A DNA stretch of 64,000 bases from an uncultured Lachnospiraceae bacterium. GTDB taxonomy: Bacteria; Bacillota; Clostridia; Lachnospirales; Lachnospiraceae. A program made the position numbers and the translations under genes. Below, one piece after another: positions 34,855-43,891 of this stretch (position 1 is its first letter; the number at the start of each line of letters is the position of its first letter). The stretch covers positions 1 through 64,000 of the forward strand of contig CACZBD010000015.1 in the NCBI GenBank assembly GCA_902779305.1. Direction: 5' to 3'. The notes under the pieces were generated by a model. That model did not search any database and was not told the origin of the DNA. It saw only the letters and a program-made list of their open reading frames with translations.

Positions 34855-34883
34855 ATCATATCATCACGATGAAAGATTTTCAA
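34855..34883 (-). promoter_or_regulatory. Promoter of the riboswitch-controlled purine operon
   Basis: TTGAAA (34878-34883), a 17-nt spacer and TATGAT (34855-34860). The expected start lies right at the first stem of the ZTP aptamer. Confidence 0.7.
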
Positions 34884-34924
34884 CCTAACACTTTTTCATC
34901 CGGCAGAAATCTTTTTGTGTGATC

Positions 34925-37900
34925 TCAGATCCCCTTAAGTGAAAAAGTAAATTCCATCTTCTTACCGGTATCGATCAGATACTCCGGATGCGTCAGTGCG
35001 CCCCAGGAATCGTCCCCGCCGATCCCCATCTGCGCCATTGCCACGCGCACATAAGTATAATGGATCTGCGGCAGTTCAAACGGGTGCCTCGCATTCTCCA
35101 GTTCGTGCGGTGAATAAGGCAGCGCGGACACATTCAGATCATGTCCTGCTATATACAGGCCTCTCCCTCTCCGGTCAACGACCGAGGCATTTCTGACACC
35201 CGCGTGATTGTTGCATTCCTGCGGTCTTAAGTATTCCGGCAGGTCCGTAACATTCTGCGAAAAGATCCCAAGCTTTGCGCCGCTCATCCTGTCGGCATAG
35301 GTTTCTTCCGGTCCGTACCCGTACCAGCTGATCCGGTCAAAGTCCGCATCCATTTTAAGGATCACGCCAAACTCCGGCATGTCCCCAAGTTCCTTGATTG
35401 GATCATATGACAGTGTTACAAAGACCTCTCCCGAAGCAAGCACGCGGTAAGTCAGTGCGCAGTTGCTCTCCGGCGTGGTCGGCATCCGGTAGGTAAAGCG
35501 GATCGACACGGCATCGGAGGAGTCTTCAAGGATCTCAGGAACCGCATACTGATTTCCTTCTTTTCCGTACCGGTCACGGCTGACGTTGGATGCGTACAGG
35601 GATGCGATCTTCCACTGCGCATAACGGAACGGCATCGCGTTCCCCCTGTCGTTATCAACAGGCGCTCTCCAGAAATTCGGTCTGACCATATCCTTCAGCA
35701 GTTCCACCCCGCCGACGCGGTATGATACCAGTCCTCCCGACAGATAGGAAAAGAGCACCTCAAAATCTTTTCCGAAAACACCGAGATTATTGAAGCCGTG
35801 CACAACGCGCAAAGGCACGGTCCGTTTCAGAAAATCAGGCTTTCCGGATGCCGGATCCGAAACCGTAAAGACCTTCTGGTCAAAAGCAACTTCATAACCG
35901 CTCTTTGCATAGCGTGTATCCTCTTTCAGCCGGAATGAGACCGTAAGGGCATATTCGCCGGCTGTCTTCGGCAGTTCAAACGGAAATCTGTAAGTTGCTT
36001 CCGATAATGGCAGAACAGAAGTCTTCACAACCCCTTCCCTGATCTTTCTGCCTTCCTTTTCAAGGATCACGACACAGGCAAACGCATCGCTTTTCGTAAA
36101 CAGATTCCGGTTGATCACGGTAAACGAATCATCCTTAAAAGTCACGAACAGGTTCTGATAATTGTATTTGACCGTCTGCATCTTCGGCGAAGGTTTTCTG
36201 GTCCTGCCGTAAACGATCCCGTTTCCGGAGAAATTCCCGTCATTCGGATGCTCGTCAAAATCACCGCCATAAGCTTGAAACTCCACCCCGTACCGGTCTT
36301 TCTTCGTAACGGACTGGTCGATATAATCCCAGATAAAACCGCCCTGATAGAGATCGTCTTCTTCCGTGAGACGGCGGTATTTTTCCATGGCGCCGCAGGA
36401 ATTTCCCATCGCATGCAGATACTCACAGCAGATCAGCGGCTTCTCTCTGTGCTCCCTGAGCCATTCCTTAAGATCTTCCACGCTTAAGTACATCCTGCTT
36501 TCAATGTCCGTGGTATCTTCATACCGCCTGTCATGAAAAATGCCTTCATAATGCACCGGTCTGGTCGGATCCAGCTTTCTGAACAGGTTAGCCATCTCAC
36601 AGATCACACTGCCGCCGAAAGCCTCATTCCCGCATGACCAGATCAGAACGGACGGGTGATTTTTATCTCTCTCATAACAGGACTTAACGCGGTCCAAAAG
36701 CATCGGTTCCCATTGCTTGTCATTTCCCGGGATCACTTCATCCAGCGTGATCTGTCCCCTGACGTAGGCGTCCCAGGAGCCATGCGTCTCCAGATTGTTC
36801 TCCGCGATCAGATAGAGTCCGTAGACATCGCAAAGATCATAAAGCATTTCATCATTGGGGTAATGGGACGTGCGGATCGCATTGATGTTGTTTTGCTTCA
36901 TCGTCTTCAGATCCGTGATCAGCGCTTCCCTGTCGGGAACACGCCCCTTCGTGCAGGAGAACTCGTGCCGGTTCACGCCTTTGAAAACGATCCGCTTCCC
37001 GTTTAATTTCATGATATGGTCAACGATCTCAAAACGCCTGAATCCTGTTTTTTGCTCCACGATCTCAGCGATATCGCCGTTCTCTTTCAAAACCTCTATG
37101 AGAAGGGTATAAAGCGCCGGATCTTCTGCCGACCAGAGTCTTACGGATCGCACCGGAACGGACAGTTCCGTGTTGAGCTGCAATTTCACCTGACCCGCAT
37201 AGATCATCTCGCCCTTGCCGTCGTTTCCGGGCGCGTACAGCGCAATCCTGGCCTTCGCCTTTGCGGTCGAGCGGATCATGGCTTTCAGAACCGCATTTTG
37301 AAAATCATCATTGAGCACGGTTTCGATCCTGATATCAAAGATATGTTTTTCAGATGTTGTATACAGAAAGACATCGCGAAAGATCCCGCTGAACCGGAAG
37401 AAATCCTGATCCTCACACCAGCTTCCGGCACTGAAACGGAATACCTGCACGGCAAGTTTATTCTCTTTTGCGCGGATATAGGGACTTAAGTCAAAATCAG
37501 ACGGGGTAAAACTGTCGCTCGCATAGCCGACATAATGGCCGTTCAGCCACAGGGCAAATGCGCTCTCGACCCCCTGAAAAGAAATGTAGGTCCTTGCAGG
37601 GTCAAATCCTTCCGGCAGATCAAAATAGTTTACATAACTCCCGACCGGGTTCCATTCCTCAGGGATCTCACCGGGTTTGATCTGTGCATAGCCGTCCCAT
37701 GGCCACTGGGTATTGACATAGGCCGGCACCCCGTATCCTTCCATCTGGATATGCGCGGGCACCCGGATGTCCCGCCATCCCGTCAGGTCGTAATCCTCTC
37801 TCTCAAACCCTTCCGGCGCCATCTTCAGATTCGGCGCATAATGAAACTTCCAGAAACCGTTTAAAGAAAAGCAGAAACCGGATCTTTCATCCTTCAGTTC

Positions 37901-37999
37901 CTGCTCATTTCTGTAAAATCCATGCGCGCTGTGCGCTTCCATTTTGTTTTCCGCAAAAAACTGCGGGTCCTTGATCTTTCCGTAATCAAATGTTCCCAT
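34925..37999 (-). CDS. lacZ: Beta-galactosidase, glycoside hydrolase family 2 (LacZ type)
   Basis: 1024 residues, the usual LacZ length. It splits beta-galactosides such as lactose. A sugar-binding domain (VPAHIQMEGYGVPAYVNTQWPW) and Ig-like domain precede the TIM barrel. The acid/base Glu lies in LIWSCGNEAFGG and the nucleophile Glu in ICCEYLHAMGNSCG; substrate-contact motifs NGKRIVFKGVNRHE and IRTSHYPND are intact. A C-terminal Bgal_small_N domain is present. There is no signal peptide, so it is cytosolic. No sugar transporter or regulator is adjacent. Confidence 0.96.
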   Translation of the reverse strand: MGTFDYGKIKDPQFFAENKMEAHSAHGFYRNEQELKDERSGFCFSLNGFWKFHYAPNLKMAPEGFEREDYDLTGWRDIRVPAHIQMEGYGVPAYVNTQWPWDGYAQIKPGEIPEEWNPVGSYVNYFDLPEGFDPARTYISFQGVESAFALWLNGHYVGYASDSFTPSDFDLSPYIRAKENKLAVQVFRFSAGSWCEDQDFFRFSGIFRDVFLYTTSEKHIFDIRIETVLNDDFQNAVLKAMIRSTAKAKARIALYAPGNDGKGEMIYAGQVKLQLNTELSVPVRSVRLWSAEDPALYTLLIEVLKENGDIAEIVEQKTGFRRFEIVDHIMKLNGKRIVFKGVNRHEFSCTKGRVPDREALITDLKTMKQNNINAIRTSHYPNDEMLYDLCDVYGLYLIAENNLETHGSWDAYVRGQITLDEVIPGNDKQWEPMLLDRVKSCYERDKNHPSVLIWSCGNEAFGGSVICEMANLFRKLDPTRPVHYEGIFHDRRYEDTTDIESRMYLSVEDLKEWLREHREKPLICCEYLHAMGNSCGAMEKYRRLTEEDDLYQGGFIWDYIDQSVTKKDRYGVEFQAYGGDFDEHPNDGNFSGNGIVYGRTRKPSPKMQTVKYNYQNLFVTFKDDSFTVINRNLFTKSDAFACVVILEKEGRKIREGVVKTSVLPLSEATYRFPFELPKTAGEYALTVSFRLKEDTRYAKSGYEVAFDQKVFTVSDPASGKPDFLKRTVPLRVVHGFNNLGVFGKDFEVLFSYLSGGLVSYRVGGVELLKDMVRPNFWRAPVDNDRGNAMPFRYAQWKIASLYASNVSRDRYGKEGNQYAVPEILEDSSDAVSIRFTYRMPTTPESNCALTYRVLASGEVFVTLSYDPIKELGDMPEFGVILKMDADFDRISWYGYGPEETYADRMSGAKLGIFSQNVTDLPEYLRPQECNNHAGVRNASVVDRRGRGLYIAGHDLNVSALPYSPHELENARHPFELPQIHYTYVRVAMAQMGIGGDDSWGALTHPEYLIDTGKKMEFTFSLKGI

Positions 38000-38056
38000 A
38001 CCGTCACCGTCCTGCTGTTAAGCCGTTTTGAAAATGCAGACAAACAAAACGTTTCG

Positions 38057-38836
38057 TTAAGCAAAAATACCGAAAGAATCCGATACATAAGTAACAAACG
38101 GATTGGAGATCAGCATCAGTTCGAGCTGTTCCCTGCCTTTGGTATTGCAGTTGATGCGCATATCCTTTTTTCCGCCGGAAAGATCGATGTGATAGAGATT
38201 TTTATCCGACTCATCCTGCGAAAACTCAGCTGCCCTGAACTCGCTGATATAGGAAAACTCCTCCGGAAGTCCGGTAAGATCCGTTTCCCATTCATATCTG
38301 GCGCTGCGGTACCCTCTGACCGGGATCTCTGTCAGCTCCGGGATACGCCATTCCGGACCGTTCTTGACCGCCGTGCGCAGTTTGCCTCTTCTGATCCACT
38401 GTCTGACCGTCACGGGAAGCACATGATTGCGCTTCGCAAAATCCTCCACCGTCAGCATCTGCGCCTTGACGCTTAAAAGCGGAAGCGTTGCATCCACTTC
38501 GGAATCCTCTACCGAATGATCGTCTCCGAAGATCACGGACGTGTAGTGTTCCAGATTCAGCGTGATGGCGGTTGAAGCGATCTCAAAAGAATAAGCCCAC
38601 CACGCATCAGGCGCGGAAAATAAAGGCGTCTTATCGATCTTTGCCTCAAACCGTCCCAGCATTTCGATCAGTGTCCTTAAGAACGGGATCCTGGCAACAT
38701 CCGCCTCTTCCAGTTCTTCCTGTGCCGCCACGATCTGCCAGTGCACATTCGTCAGCACATCTTCCTTTTCTGTCATCACCTGACTGTGGAACAGGGTCAG
38801 GGCATCCTTTTCGGATATCTTCAGATTATACTTCAT
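38057..38836 (-). CDS. Helix-turn-helix protein of unknown role
   Basis: 259 residues. A MerR/excisionase-like helix-turn-helix sits in the middle (about 127-170): MLTVEDFAKRNHVLPVTVRQ, then WIRRGKLRTAVKNGPEWRIP. The N-terminal half is helical with Trp-rich WWAYSFEIAST, and the C-terminal third is predicted beta-rich. I do not recognise the full architecture. AGGAGAG precedes ATG 38836. It lies between degV and lacZ, with 57 bases to lacZ, so it could regulate lacZ, but nothing in the sequence proves it. Confidence 0.65.
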   Translation of the reverse strand: MKYNLKISEKDALTLFHSQVMTEKEDVLTNVHWQIVAAQEELEEADVARIPFLRTLIEMLGRFEAKIDKTPLFSAPDAWWAYSFEIASTAITLNLEHYTSVIFGDDHSVEDSEVDATLPLLSVKAQMLTVEDFAKRNHVLPVTVRQWIRRGKLRTAVKNGPEWRIPELTEIPVRGYRSARYEWETDLTGLPEEFSYISEFRAAEFSQDESDKNLYHIDLSGGKKDMRINCNTKGREQLELMLISNPFVTYVSDSFGIFA

Positions 38837-38857
38837 ATGCGCTCTCCTTTGTAAAAA

Positions 38858-39715
38858 TCAAACGTCAGAAGCACTTTTGCGGATAAACAGCACGCCGATC
38901 GTCCCCGGTCCGCAGTGCGTACACACGGTGCAACTGGCATCCGTCACGCAGATCTCGGAAAACGGCTGCAACTCTTTTACCGTGTCCACGGCGATCTGTA
39001 CGGTATCCTCGTCCAGCCTGGAATGCGTCACAAAGATCCTGCGAAGATCCAGATCATCTCTTCCTTTGATCTGATCGGTCACATAGTCCTTCAGGCATTT
39101 ATCAAAGTGTCCGCGGTATTTTTTTCCGACGCCCATCTTGCCGTTTTTCACTTCAATGCAGGGTCTGAGTTTCAGAATATTGGCGCCAAGTTCCGCAACG
39201 GAAGAACATCTGCCGCCTTTTCTTAAATACGAAAGATGCTCGAGGATAAAACTTGCCTCCACGCGGTCCGTCAGTTCCTGCAGATAAGAAACGATCTCTC
39301 CCGGCTGCATGCCTTCCTTTGCCAGGCGAACGGCTTCCATAACCACCAGCCCGTGACCTGTGGACAGGTTTCTCGAATCCACGACATAAACATTTTCAAA
39401 CGCTTCTGCCGCTAAGCAGGCGCTTTGGTAACAGGAAGAAAAGTCCGCGGAAATGTTGATATGAATGATAAAATCATTCTCCGCCGACCATTTTTTAAAA
39501 TACTGAACATACTCATTGGGATTGACGGCAGAAGTTGCGGCAAGCGCGCCGCCGCCGTCCACATAGGCATAAATATCATCCGGACAGATATCCACGCCGT
39601 CCAGATACTCCTTTCCGCCCAGTCCGATATGCAGCGGAATGATGCCGATGGAATTCTCTTCGATCTGCTTTTTACTGAGATCACAGGTCGAATCCGCAGA
39701 AATGATGAAACGCAT
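38858..39715 (-). CDS. DegV-family fatty-acid-binding protein
   Basis: 285 residues, full length. The family start FIISADSTCDLSKKQIEEN is followed by IIPLHIGLGGKEYLDGVDI, then TSAVNPNEY and HINISADFSSCYQSA. Members bind a fatty acid and, as FakB proteins, present it to the FakA kinase for phospholipid synthesis. No FakA is nearby. GGGGGG lies before ATG 39715. The upstream neighbour is the tRNA-Thr terminator. Confidence 0.92.
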   Translation of the reverse strand: MRFIISADSTCDLSKKQIEENSIGIIPLHIGLGGKEYLDGVDICPDDIYAYVDGGGALAATSAVNPNEYVQYFKKWSAENDFIIHINISADFSSCYQSACLAAEAFENVYVVDSRNLSTGHGLVVMEAVRLAKEGMQPGEIVSYLQELTDRVEASFILEHLSYLRKGGRCSSVAELGANILKLRPCIEVKNGKMGVGKKYRGHFDKCLKDYVTDQIKGRDDLDLRRIFVTHSRLDEDTVQIAVDTVKELQPFSEICVTDASCTVCTHCGPGTIGVLFIRKSASDV

Positions 39716-39751
39716 AAGTTCCCCCCTGAAAGATCATGCGTGATCCGGTTT

Positions 39752-39776
39752 TGAAAAAAGCCCCTGAAAGGGGCTT
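39752..39776 (-). terminator. Terminator after tRNA-Thr
   Basis: AAGCCCC and GGGGCTT (39758-39776) form a 7-bp stem with a TGAAA loop, followed on the minus strand by TTTTTTC. Confidence 0.85.
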
Positions 39777-39781
39777 TTCAG

Positions 39782-39854
39782 TGCTGACGACGGGAATCGA
39801 ACCCATGACCTCCGCACTACCAATGCGGTGCGCTACCTACTGTGCCACGTCAGC
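39782..39854 (-). tRNA. tRNA-Thr (anticodon GGT)
   Basis: A 73-nt cloverleaf with acceptor stem GCTGACG/CGTCAGC. The anticodon stem CCGCA/TGCGG encloses loop TTGGTAG, giving anticodon GGT. The T arm contains GGTTCGATTCC. CCA is not encoded. It has its own promoter and terminator. Confidence 0.95.
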
Positions 39855-39878
39855 ATTTGTTTTTTCGTAACTTTGATT

Positions 39879-39907
39879 ATTCTACCATGCCGCCCAATTT
39901 GTGTCAA
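39879..39907 (-). promoter_or_regulatory. Promoter of tRNA-Thr
   Basis: A perfect TTGACA (39902-39907), a 17-nt spacer and TAGAAT (39879-39884). The -35 box overlaps the stop codon of the ECF transporter gene. Confidence 0.8.
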
Positions 39908-40476
39908 TTCCTGCCGCCCATCGTCCGGTTTCTGAACCTGTGCAAAGCAAACAGAAGCGGCGGCATCAGCATCGAAAAACCGACTGCCTTGATCACGAGA
40001 ACGATCGTTCTGGGTAAAAGGCCGCTTAAGACATAGGCAAGTCCCGGTTTCCCGATCCAGTCGGTGTGAAAGACACTCACAAGCTGCGCATAGAAATAAA
40101 GCGACACCGTATTGATCAGAAAGATCAGCACTTCCATGGCCGATACGATGAAGCGGATCTGGCCTTTTGTATTGTAGTAATGGTATTTTTTTGCGTAAAA
40201 TCCGCAGACGACCCCGATCACCACATACGGAATGATCCAAAGGGGTGTGGATGCATCAAGCCCGTACATGAGGAACTGTGAAATAAAAGTTCCGACCAGT
40301 CCGACGACCGCGCCGTCAATAGGTCCGAACAGCAGCGCAGCCACAAGAACGGGCAGGCTTTCAAAAGAGATCTTGATAAAGCCAAAGTCCGTAAATCTGG
40401 CAGCCCAGCCCAGGACCGCGCACATCGCAGCCAGCATGGCATCCATTGTCAATTGCAGTGTTTTCCGGTTTCTCAT
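39904..40476 (-). CDS. ECF transporter substrate-binding (S) component, folate-type
   Basis: 190 residues with about six membrane helices. The N-terminal pattern RKTLQLTMDAMLAAMCAVLG and the segment ISFESLPVLVAALLFGPIDGAVVGLVGTF-type match the FolT-like branch of ECF S components (ISFESLPVLVAALLFG is diagnostic). It would capture a vitamin, probably folate, and dock on the shared EcfAA'T module encoded elsewhere. It follows sigH by 15 bases, and no riboswitch separates them. Substrate assignment is tentative. Confidence 0.82.
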   Translation of the reverse strand: MRNRKTLQLTMDAMLAAMCAVLGWAARFTDFGFIKISFESLPVLVAALLFGPIDGAVVGLVGTFISQFLMYGLDASTPLWIIPYVVIGVVCGFYAKKYHYYNTKGQIRFIVSAMEVLIFLINTVSLYFYAQLVSVFHTDWIGKPGLAYVLSGLLPRTIVLVIKAVGFSMLMPPLLFALHRFRNRTMGGRN

Positions 40477-40491
40477 GAGCAGTCTCTTCTC

Positions 40492-41106
40492 TCAGTTATC
40501 ATTCTTCAGGCAATCCCTGATCTTACGTTTGATCCTCTGCAACGCGTTATCGGTTGATTTTTCCTCTTTCCCGAGTGTCCTTGCGATCTCCGTATAGTCC
40601 ATGCCGACCAGATAAAGCCTGAACACCTGTCCTTCAAACGGGCTTAAGACGCCCATGATCTTTTCCATCAGCAGTTCGACCCGTTCCCGGTCCAGAACGA
40701 TCTCTTCCGGGCTGCTCTCGGCAAGCGTTGACAAAGATCCGATCAGTGTTTCCTCGCCGTCCTCGTCATTCGCATAAAGAGAAACGTAGGAATTTAAGGG
40801 CGCGTGTTTCTTGCGTCTGGAATTCTCGATCGCCGTCAGGATCTGCCTGGAAATACAGAGTCTTGCAAACGTCTGAAAAGATGCCTCGTGATTTTCATCA
40901 TAATCACGGATCGCTTTAAAGAGACCGATCATGCCTTCCTGGATCAGGTCGTCATTGTCTGCGCCCTGAATAAACATGACTTTCGCATGCTTTCTCACAA
41001 GATTCTTGTATTTTTCCATGAGGAAATCGATCACGCCCGTGTCACCTTCATGCAGGATCCGGATCAGTTCCTCATCTGTCTTTTTCGCAAATTGTTCTTT
41101 TTTCAT
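40492..41106 (-). CDS. sigH: RNA polymerase sigma factor SigH-type
   Basis: 204 residues, a sigma-70 family factor without region 1.1. Region 2 contains DNDDLIQEGMIGLFKAIRDY and SFQTFARLCISRQILTAI; region 4 contains MDYTEIARTLGKEEKSTDNA. It matches SigH/Spo0H, which drives transition-state and early sporulation genes in Bacillus and Clostridia. The order cysS-mrnC-rlmB-sigH is the conserved Firmicutes arrangement and supports the name. The ribosome site is weak. Confidence 0.93.
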   Translation of the reverse strand: MKKEQFAKKTDEELIRILHEGDTGVIDFLMEKYKNLVRKHAKVMFIQGADNDDLIQEGMIGLFKAIRDYDENHEASFQTFARLCISRQILTAIENSRRKKHAPLNSYVSLYANDEDGEETLIGSLSTLAESSPEEIVLDRERVELLMEKIMGVLSPFEGQVFRLYLVGMDYTEIARTLGKEEKSTDNALQRIKRKIRDCLKNDN

Positions 41107-41136
41107 AGAATTCTGATATCCCGCTACCGGTCAGTT

Positions 41137-41874
41137 TCAGTGCATCAGGCGCTGTCTGACGATCTCGTAGGACAAAATGCCTGCCGCCACGGAAGCGTTC
41201 AGGGAATCGATATCTCCCTGCATCGGGATCGCGGCAAGATAATCACATTTTTCCTTCACAAGTTTGGAAACACCGCTCCCTTCGTTGCCGACCACCAGGC
41301 CGATCGGTCCTCTTAAGTTCAGATCATACATCACAGAGCCCTGCATGTCGGCGCAGACAAACCAGATCCCGCGCTTTTTCATATCTTCCAGAAAACGGCT
41401 TAAGTTGTTCACGCGGGCTACCGGCGTATAATTGAGCGCCCCGGCCGAAGCACGCATGACCGTCGGCGTCAGTCCGACCGCCCGGTCCTTGGGAATGATC
41501 ACGCCATGCGCACCGGCAAGATTCGCGGTCCTGATGATCGCGCCCAGATTATGCGGATCCTCCACATGATCCAAAATGATCAGAAAAGGGTCTTCTCCCT
41601 TCTCCTCTGCTCTTTGTAAGATCTCCTCCGGCTCCGCATAGGAAAAAGCGGCAGCGATCGCGATCACGCCCTGATGATGTCCGGTTTCGCTCATCTGATC
41701 CAGACGTTCCTTCTGCGTATATTTGATGATCACGTCCTGCTTTTTGGCTTCCCGCTTGATCGTCATCACGGGACCGTCCTGGCAATTGTCCAGTATGTAG
41801 ATCTTATCGATCGTTTTGTGCGCTCTTAACGCCTCGATCACGGCATTTCTGCCCTCGATCCTGTATTCGTCCAC
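41137..41874 (-). CDS. rlmB: 23S rRNA G2251 2'-O-methyltransferase (SpoU family)
   Basis: 245 residues from the proposed GTG at 41874. It has an N-terminal L30e-like domain (IEGRNAVIEALRAH) and a knotted SPOUT methyltransferase with ILDHVEDPHNLGAIIRTA, GLVVGNEGSGVS and IPMQGDIDSLNASVAAGI. An ATG eight codons earlier (41898) lacks a ribosome site, whereas AGAAGGA lies seven bases before the GTG, so GTG is preferred. Neighbours are mrnC and sigH. Confidence 0.94.
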   Translation of the reverse strand: MDEYRIEGRNAVIEALRAHKTIDKIYILDNCQDGPVMTIKREAKKQDVIIKYTQKERLDQMSETGHHQGVIAIAAAFSYAEPEEILQRAEEKGEDPFLIILDHVEDPHNLGAIIRTANLAGAHGVIIPKDRAVGLTPTVMRASAGALNYTPVARVNNLSRFLEDMKKRGIWFVCADMQGSVMYDLNLRGPIGLVVGNEGSGVSKLVKEKCDYLAAIPMQGDIDSLNASVAAGILSYEIVRQRLMH

Positions 41875-41971
41875 TGTTTGTCCTTCTTGTTCTTTCATGT
41901 TCTGTGTTGTGCGATCCTTCGATGTTACCGGTGTTGGATATATCCTTCGTTCCGATCCTTACCGGAAAATA

Positions 41972-41990
41972 TTGTATTGTAGCAATACAA
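41972..41990. terminator. Perfect palindromic hairpin after the Mini-III gene
   Basis: TTGTATTG and CAATACAA form a perfect 8-bp AT-rich stem with a 3-nt loop, followed on the minus strand by TATTTTCC. It lies about 40 bases after the Mini-III stop. It may be a weak terminator or a protein-binding palindrome. Confidence 0.4.
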
Positions 41991-42031
41991 TTTGCCGTTT
42001 CCGATATCTTTTGCTTCCCGTCACGGTACGA

Positions 42032-42457
42032 TCATTGCTTCGAGGAATCCACTGCAAGGATCCCGATCCGGACCAGTTCACAGATACGCTCCTCATCCCC
42101 AAGCAGGAAAAGATACCCGGTCAGGCACTCCACACCGGTCGCCTTCCGGTAATCCTGCACGGTCGCATTCTTGGCGGTGTTCACGGACTTGGCATTCCTG
42201 CCGCGCTTTAAGATGGTCAGTTCCTCCTCCGATAAGAGTTCCTGCCATTTGTCATACATGAGAGCCTGGGACTCCGCCCGTACATAATGTGCGGAATACC
42301 GGTGCAGTTTGTCTGCCTGGCAGTTTCCCTGTTCGATCATGACGGTTTTTACGACCGTAGCAAAGACACTGTCCCCGATAAAGGCTAATGATAAAGGGGA
42401 ATACCTGCGAATATCAACTTTATGTAAACCAAACTCCTGATTGATCTTATCAAGCAT
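42032..42457 (-). CDS. mrnC: Mini-ribonuclease III
   Basis: 141 residues. It has an RNase III catalytic domain without the double-stranded RNA-binding domain, the form that trims 23S rRNA ends. Visible motifs are YSPLSLAFIGDSVFATVVKT with the catalytic acidic residue, and LHRYSAHYVRAESQA. It starts four bases after the cysS stop, the usual Firmicutes arrangement. Confidence 0.93.
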   Translation of the reverse strand: MLDKINQEFGLHKVDIRRYSPLSLAFIGDSVFATVVKTVMIEQGNCQADKLHRYSAHYVRAESQALMYDKWQELLSEEELTILKRGRNAKSVNTAKNATVQDYRKATGVECLTGYLFLLGDEERICELVRIGILAVDSSKQ

Positions 42458-42461
42458 CTTC

Positions 42462-43874
42462 TTATGACTTGCGTTTCCACTTCACGCCTTCTCTGGTATC
42501 TTCCAACACGATCCCCATACCAAGCAGCTGGTCACGGATCCGGTCAGCTTCGGCAAAATCTTTATTCTTACGGGCTTCCTGACGTTTTGCGATCAGTTCT
42601 TCCACCTGTGCATCCAGGCTCTCTTCCTTTCGTTCCACGATCAGTCCGAGAATATCGCAGAGCATGAGCAGTTCCTCTTTTAATTTTGTAAGGAATGCAG
42701 CAGAGGATCCCTCATCCGTGTTGGAATTGATGAAGCGCACAAGATCAAACACGGCCGTGATCGCATCCGCAGTATTAAAATCATCATCCATCGCTTCGTC
42801 AAACTGAACGGTGAACTTTTCCGCCTCTTTCAGAAGCTCCGCTTCTTCTTCGCTCAACGCGTCCGTTTTCGCGTTTTCGATCCCGAAATTTAGGTTGGAA
42901 GCGCAGGTCACGATCCGTTCGAGGGATGTCTTTGCGCTCTCCATCAGAGGCGCCGAGAAATTCAACGGACTCCTGTAATGTGCGCTGAGCATGAAAAACC
43001 GCAGCACCTGCAGATCGTAAGTTTCGGAAATATCCCGGACAGTCTTGAAATTCCCCAGCGATTTGCTCATCTTTCTGTTATCGATATTTAAGAATGCATT
43101 ATGCATCCAGTATTTGCTGAATTCCTTGCCGTTTGCGGCCTCGGACTGCGCGATCTCATTCTCATGATGCGGGAAGACCAGATCTTCGCCGCCCGCATGG
43201 ATGTCGATCTGCTCTCCGAGATATTTTTTACTCATAACGGAGCATTCGATATGCCATCCGGGTCTGCCGTCGCACCATGGGGATTCCCAGTAAGGCTCTC
43301 CTTCTTTTTTGGGCTTCCAGAGGACAAAATCAAGCGGATCCTCTTTCTGGTCCTCTCCGGACACAAGGAGCGAGCGCATGCCGCCCTGCAGATCGTCCAG
43401 GTTCTTATGGGACAGCTTGCCGTATTGCTTAAACTTTCTTGTTCTGAAATAAACCGTGCCGTCTTCTGCCGCATAAGCAAAGCCTTTGTCGATCAGCGTA
43501 CGGATCATCTCGATCATGCCATCGATCTCCTCGGTCGCTTTCGGATGCGTTGTCGCGGGCCTGACATTCATGCCGGCCATATCCTTTTTGCATTCTTCAA
43601 TGTAGCGCTCCGAGATCACAGATGGATCCACACCTTCTTCGAGCGCTTTTTTGATGATCTTGTCATCGACATCGGTAAAATTGGACACGAAGTTCACATC
43701 ATACCCTTTGTGTTCCAAATACCGTCTTACGGTGTCAAATACGATCATCGGTCTCGCATTTCCGATATGGATCAGGTTGTATACGGTCGGGCCGCAGACA
43801 TACATCCTGACCTTCCCTTCCTCCAAAGGCTGAAAGTCTTCTTTTCTTGCGCTGAGTGTATTGTAGATCTTCAT
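42462..43874 (-). CDS. cysS: Cysteinyl-tRNA synthetase
   Basis: 470 residues, full length. It charges tRNA-Cys. Class I signatures are [13 protein letters not shown] and [14 protein letters not shown]. Zinc-binding residues are in [20 protein letters not shown] and [18 protein letters not shown] before ATG 43874 fixes the start; the open frame extends upstream without a ribosome site, within the MATE gene. No T-box leader is visible in the 17-base gap, so it depends on upstream transcription. Confidence 0.96.
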   Translation of the reverse strand: MKIYNTLSARKEDFQPLEEGKVRMYVCGPTVYNLIHIGNARPMIVFDTVRRYLEHKGYDVNFVSNFTDVDDKIIKKALEEGVDPSVISERYIEECKKDMAGMNVRPATTHPKATEEIDGMIEMIRTLIDKGFAYAAEDGTVYFRTRKFKQYGKLSHKNLDDLQGGMRSLLVSGEDQKEDPLDFVLWKPKKEGEPYWESPWCDGRPGWHIECSVMSKKYLGEQIDIHAGGEDLVFPHHENEIAQSEAANGKEFSKYWMHNAFLNIDNRKMSKSLGNFKTVRDISETYDLQVLRFFMLSAHYRSPLNFSAPLMESAKTSLERIVTCASNLNFGIENAKTDALSEEEAELLKEAEKFTVQFDEAMDDDFNTADAITAVFDLVRFINSNTDEGSSAAFLTKLKEELLMLCDILGLIVERKEESLDAQVEELIAKRQEARKNKDFAEADRIRDQLLGMGIVLEDTREGVKWKRKS

Positions 43875-43891
43875 TTTGCTCCTCCCTGAAG

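Noticed and set aside
39904..40491. Folate or THF riboswitch before the ECF S component
   Set aside because: Only 15 bases separate it from sigH, too few for an aptamer.
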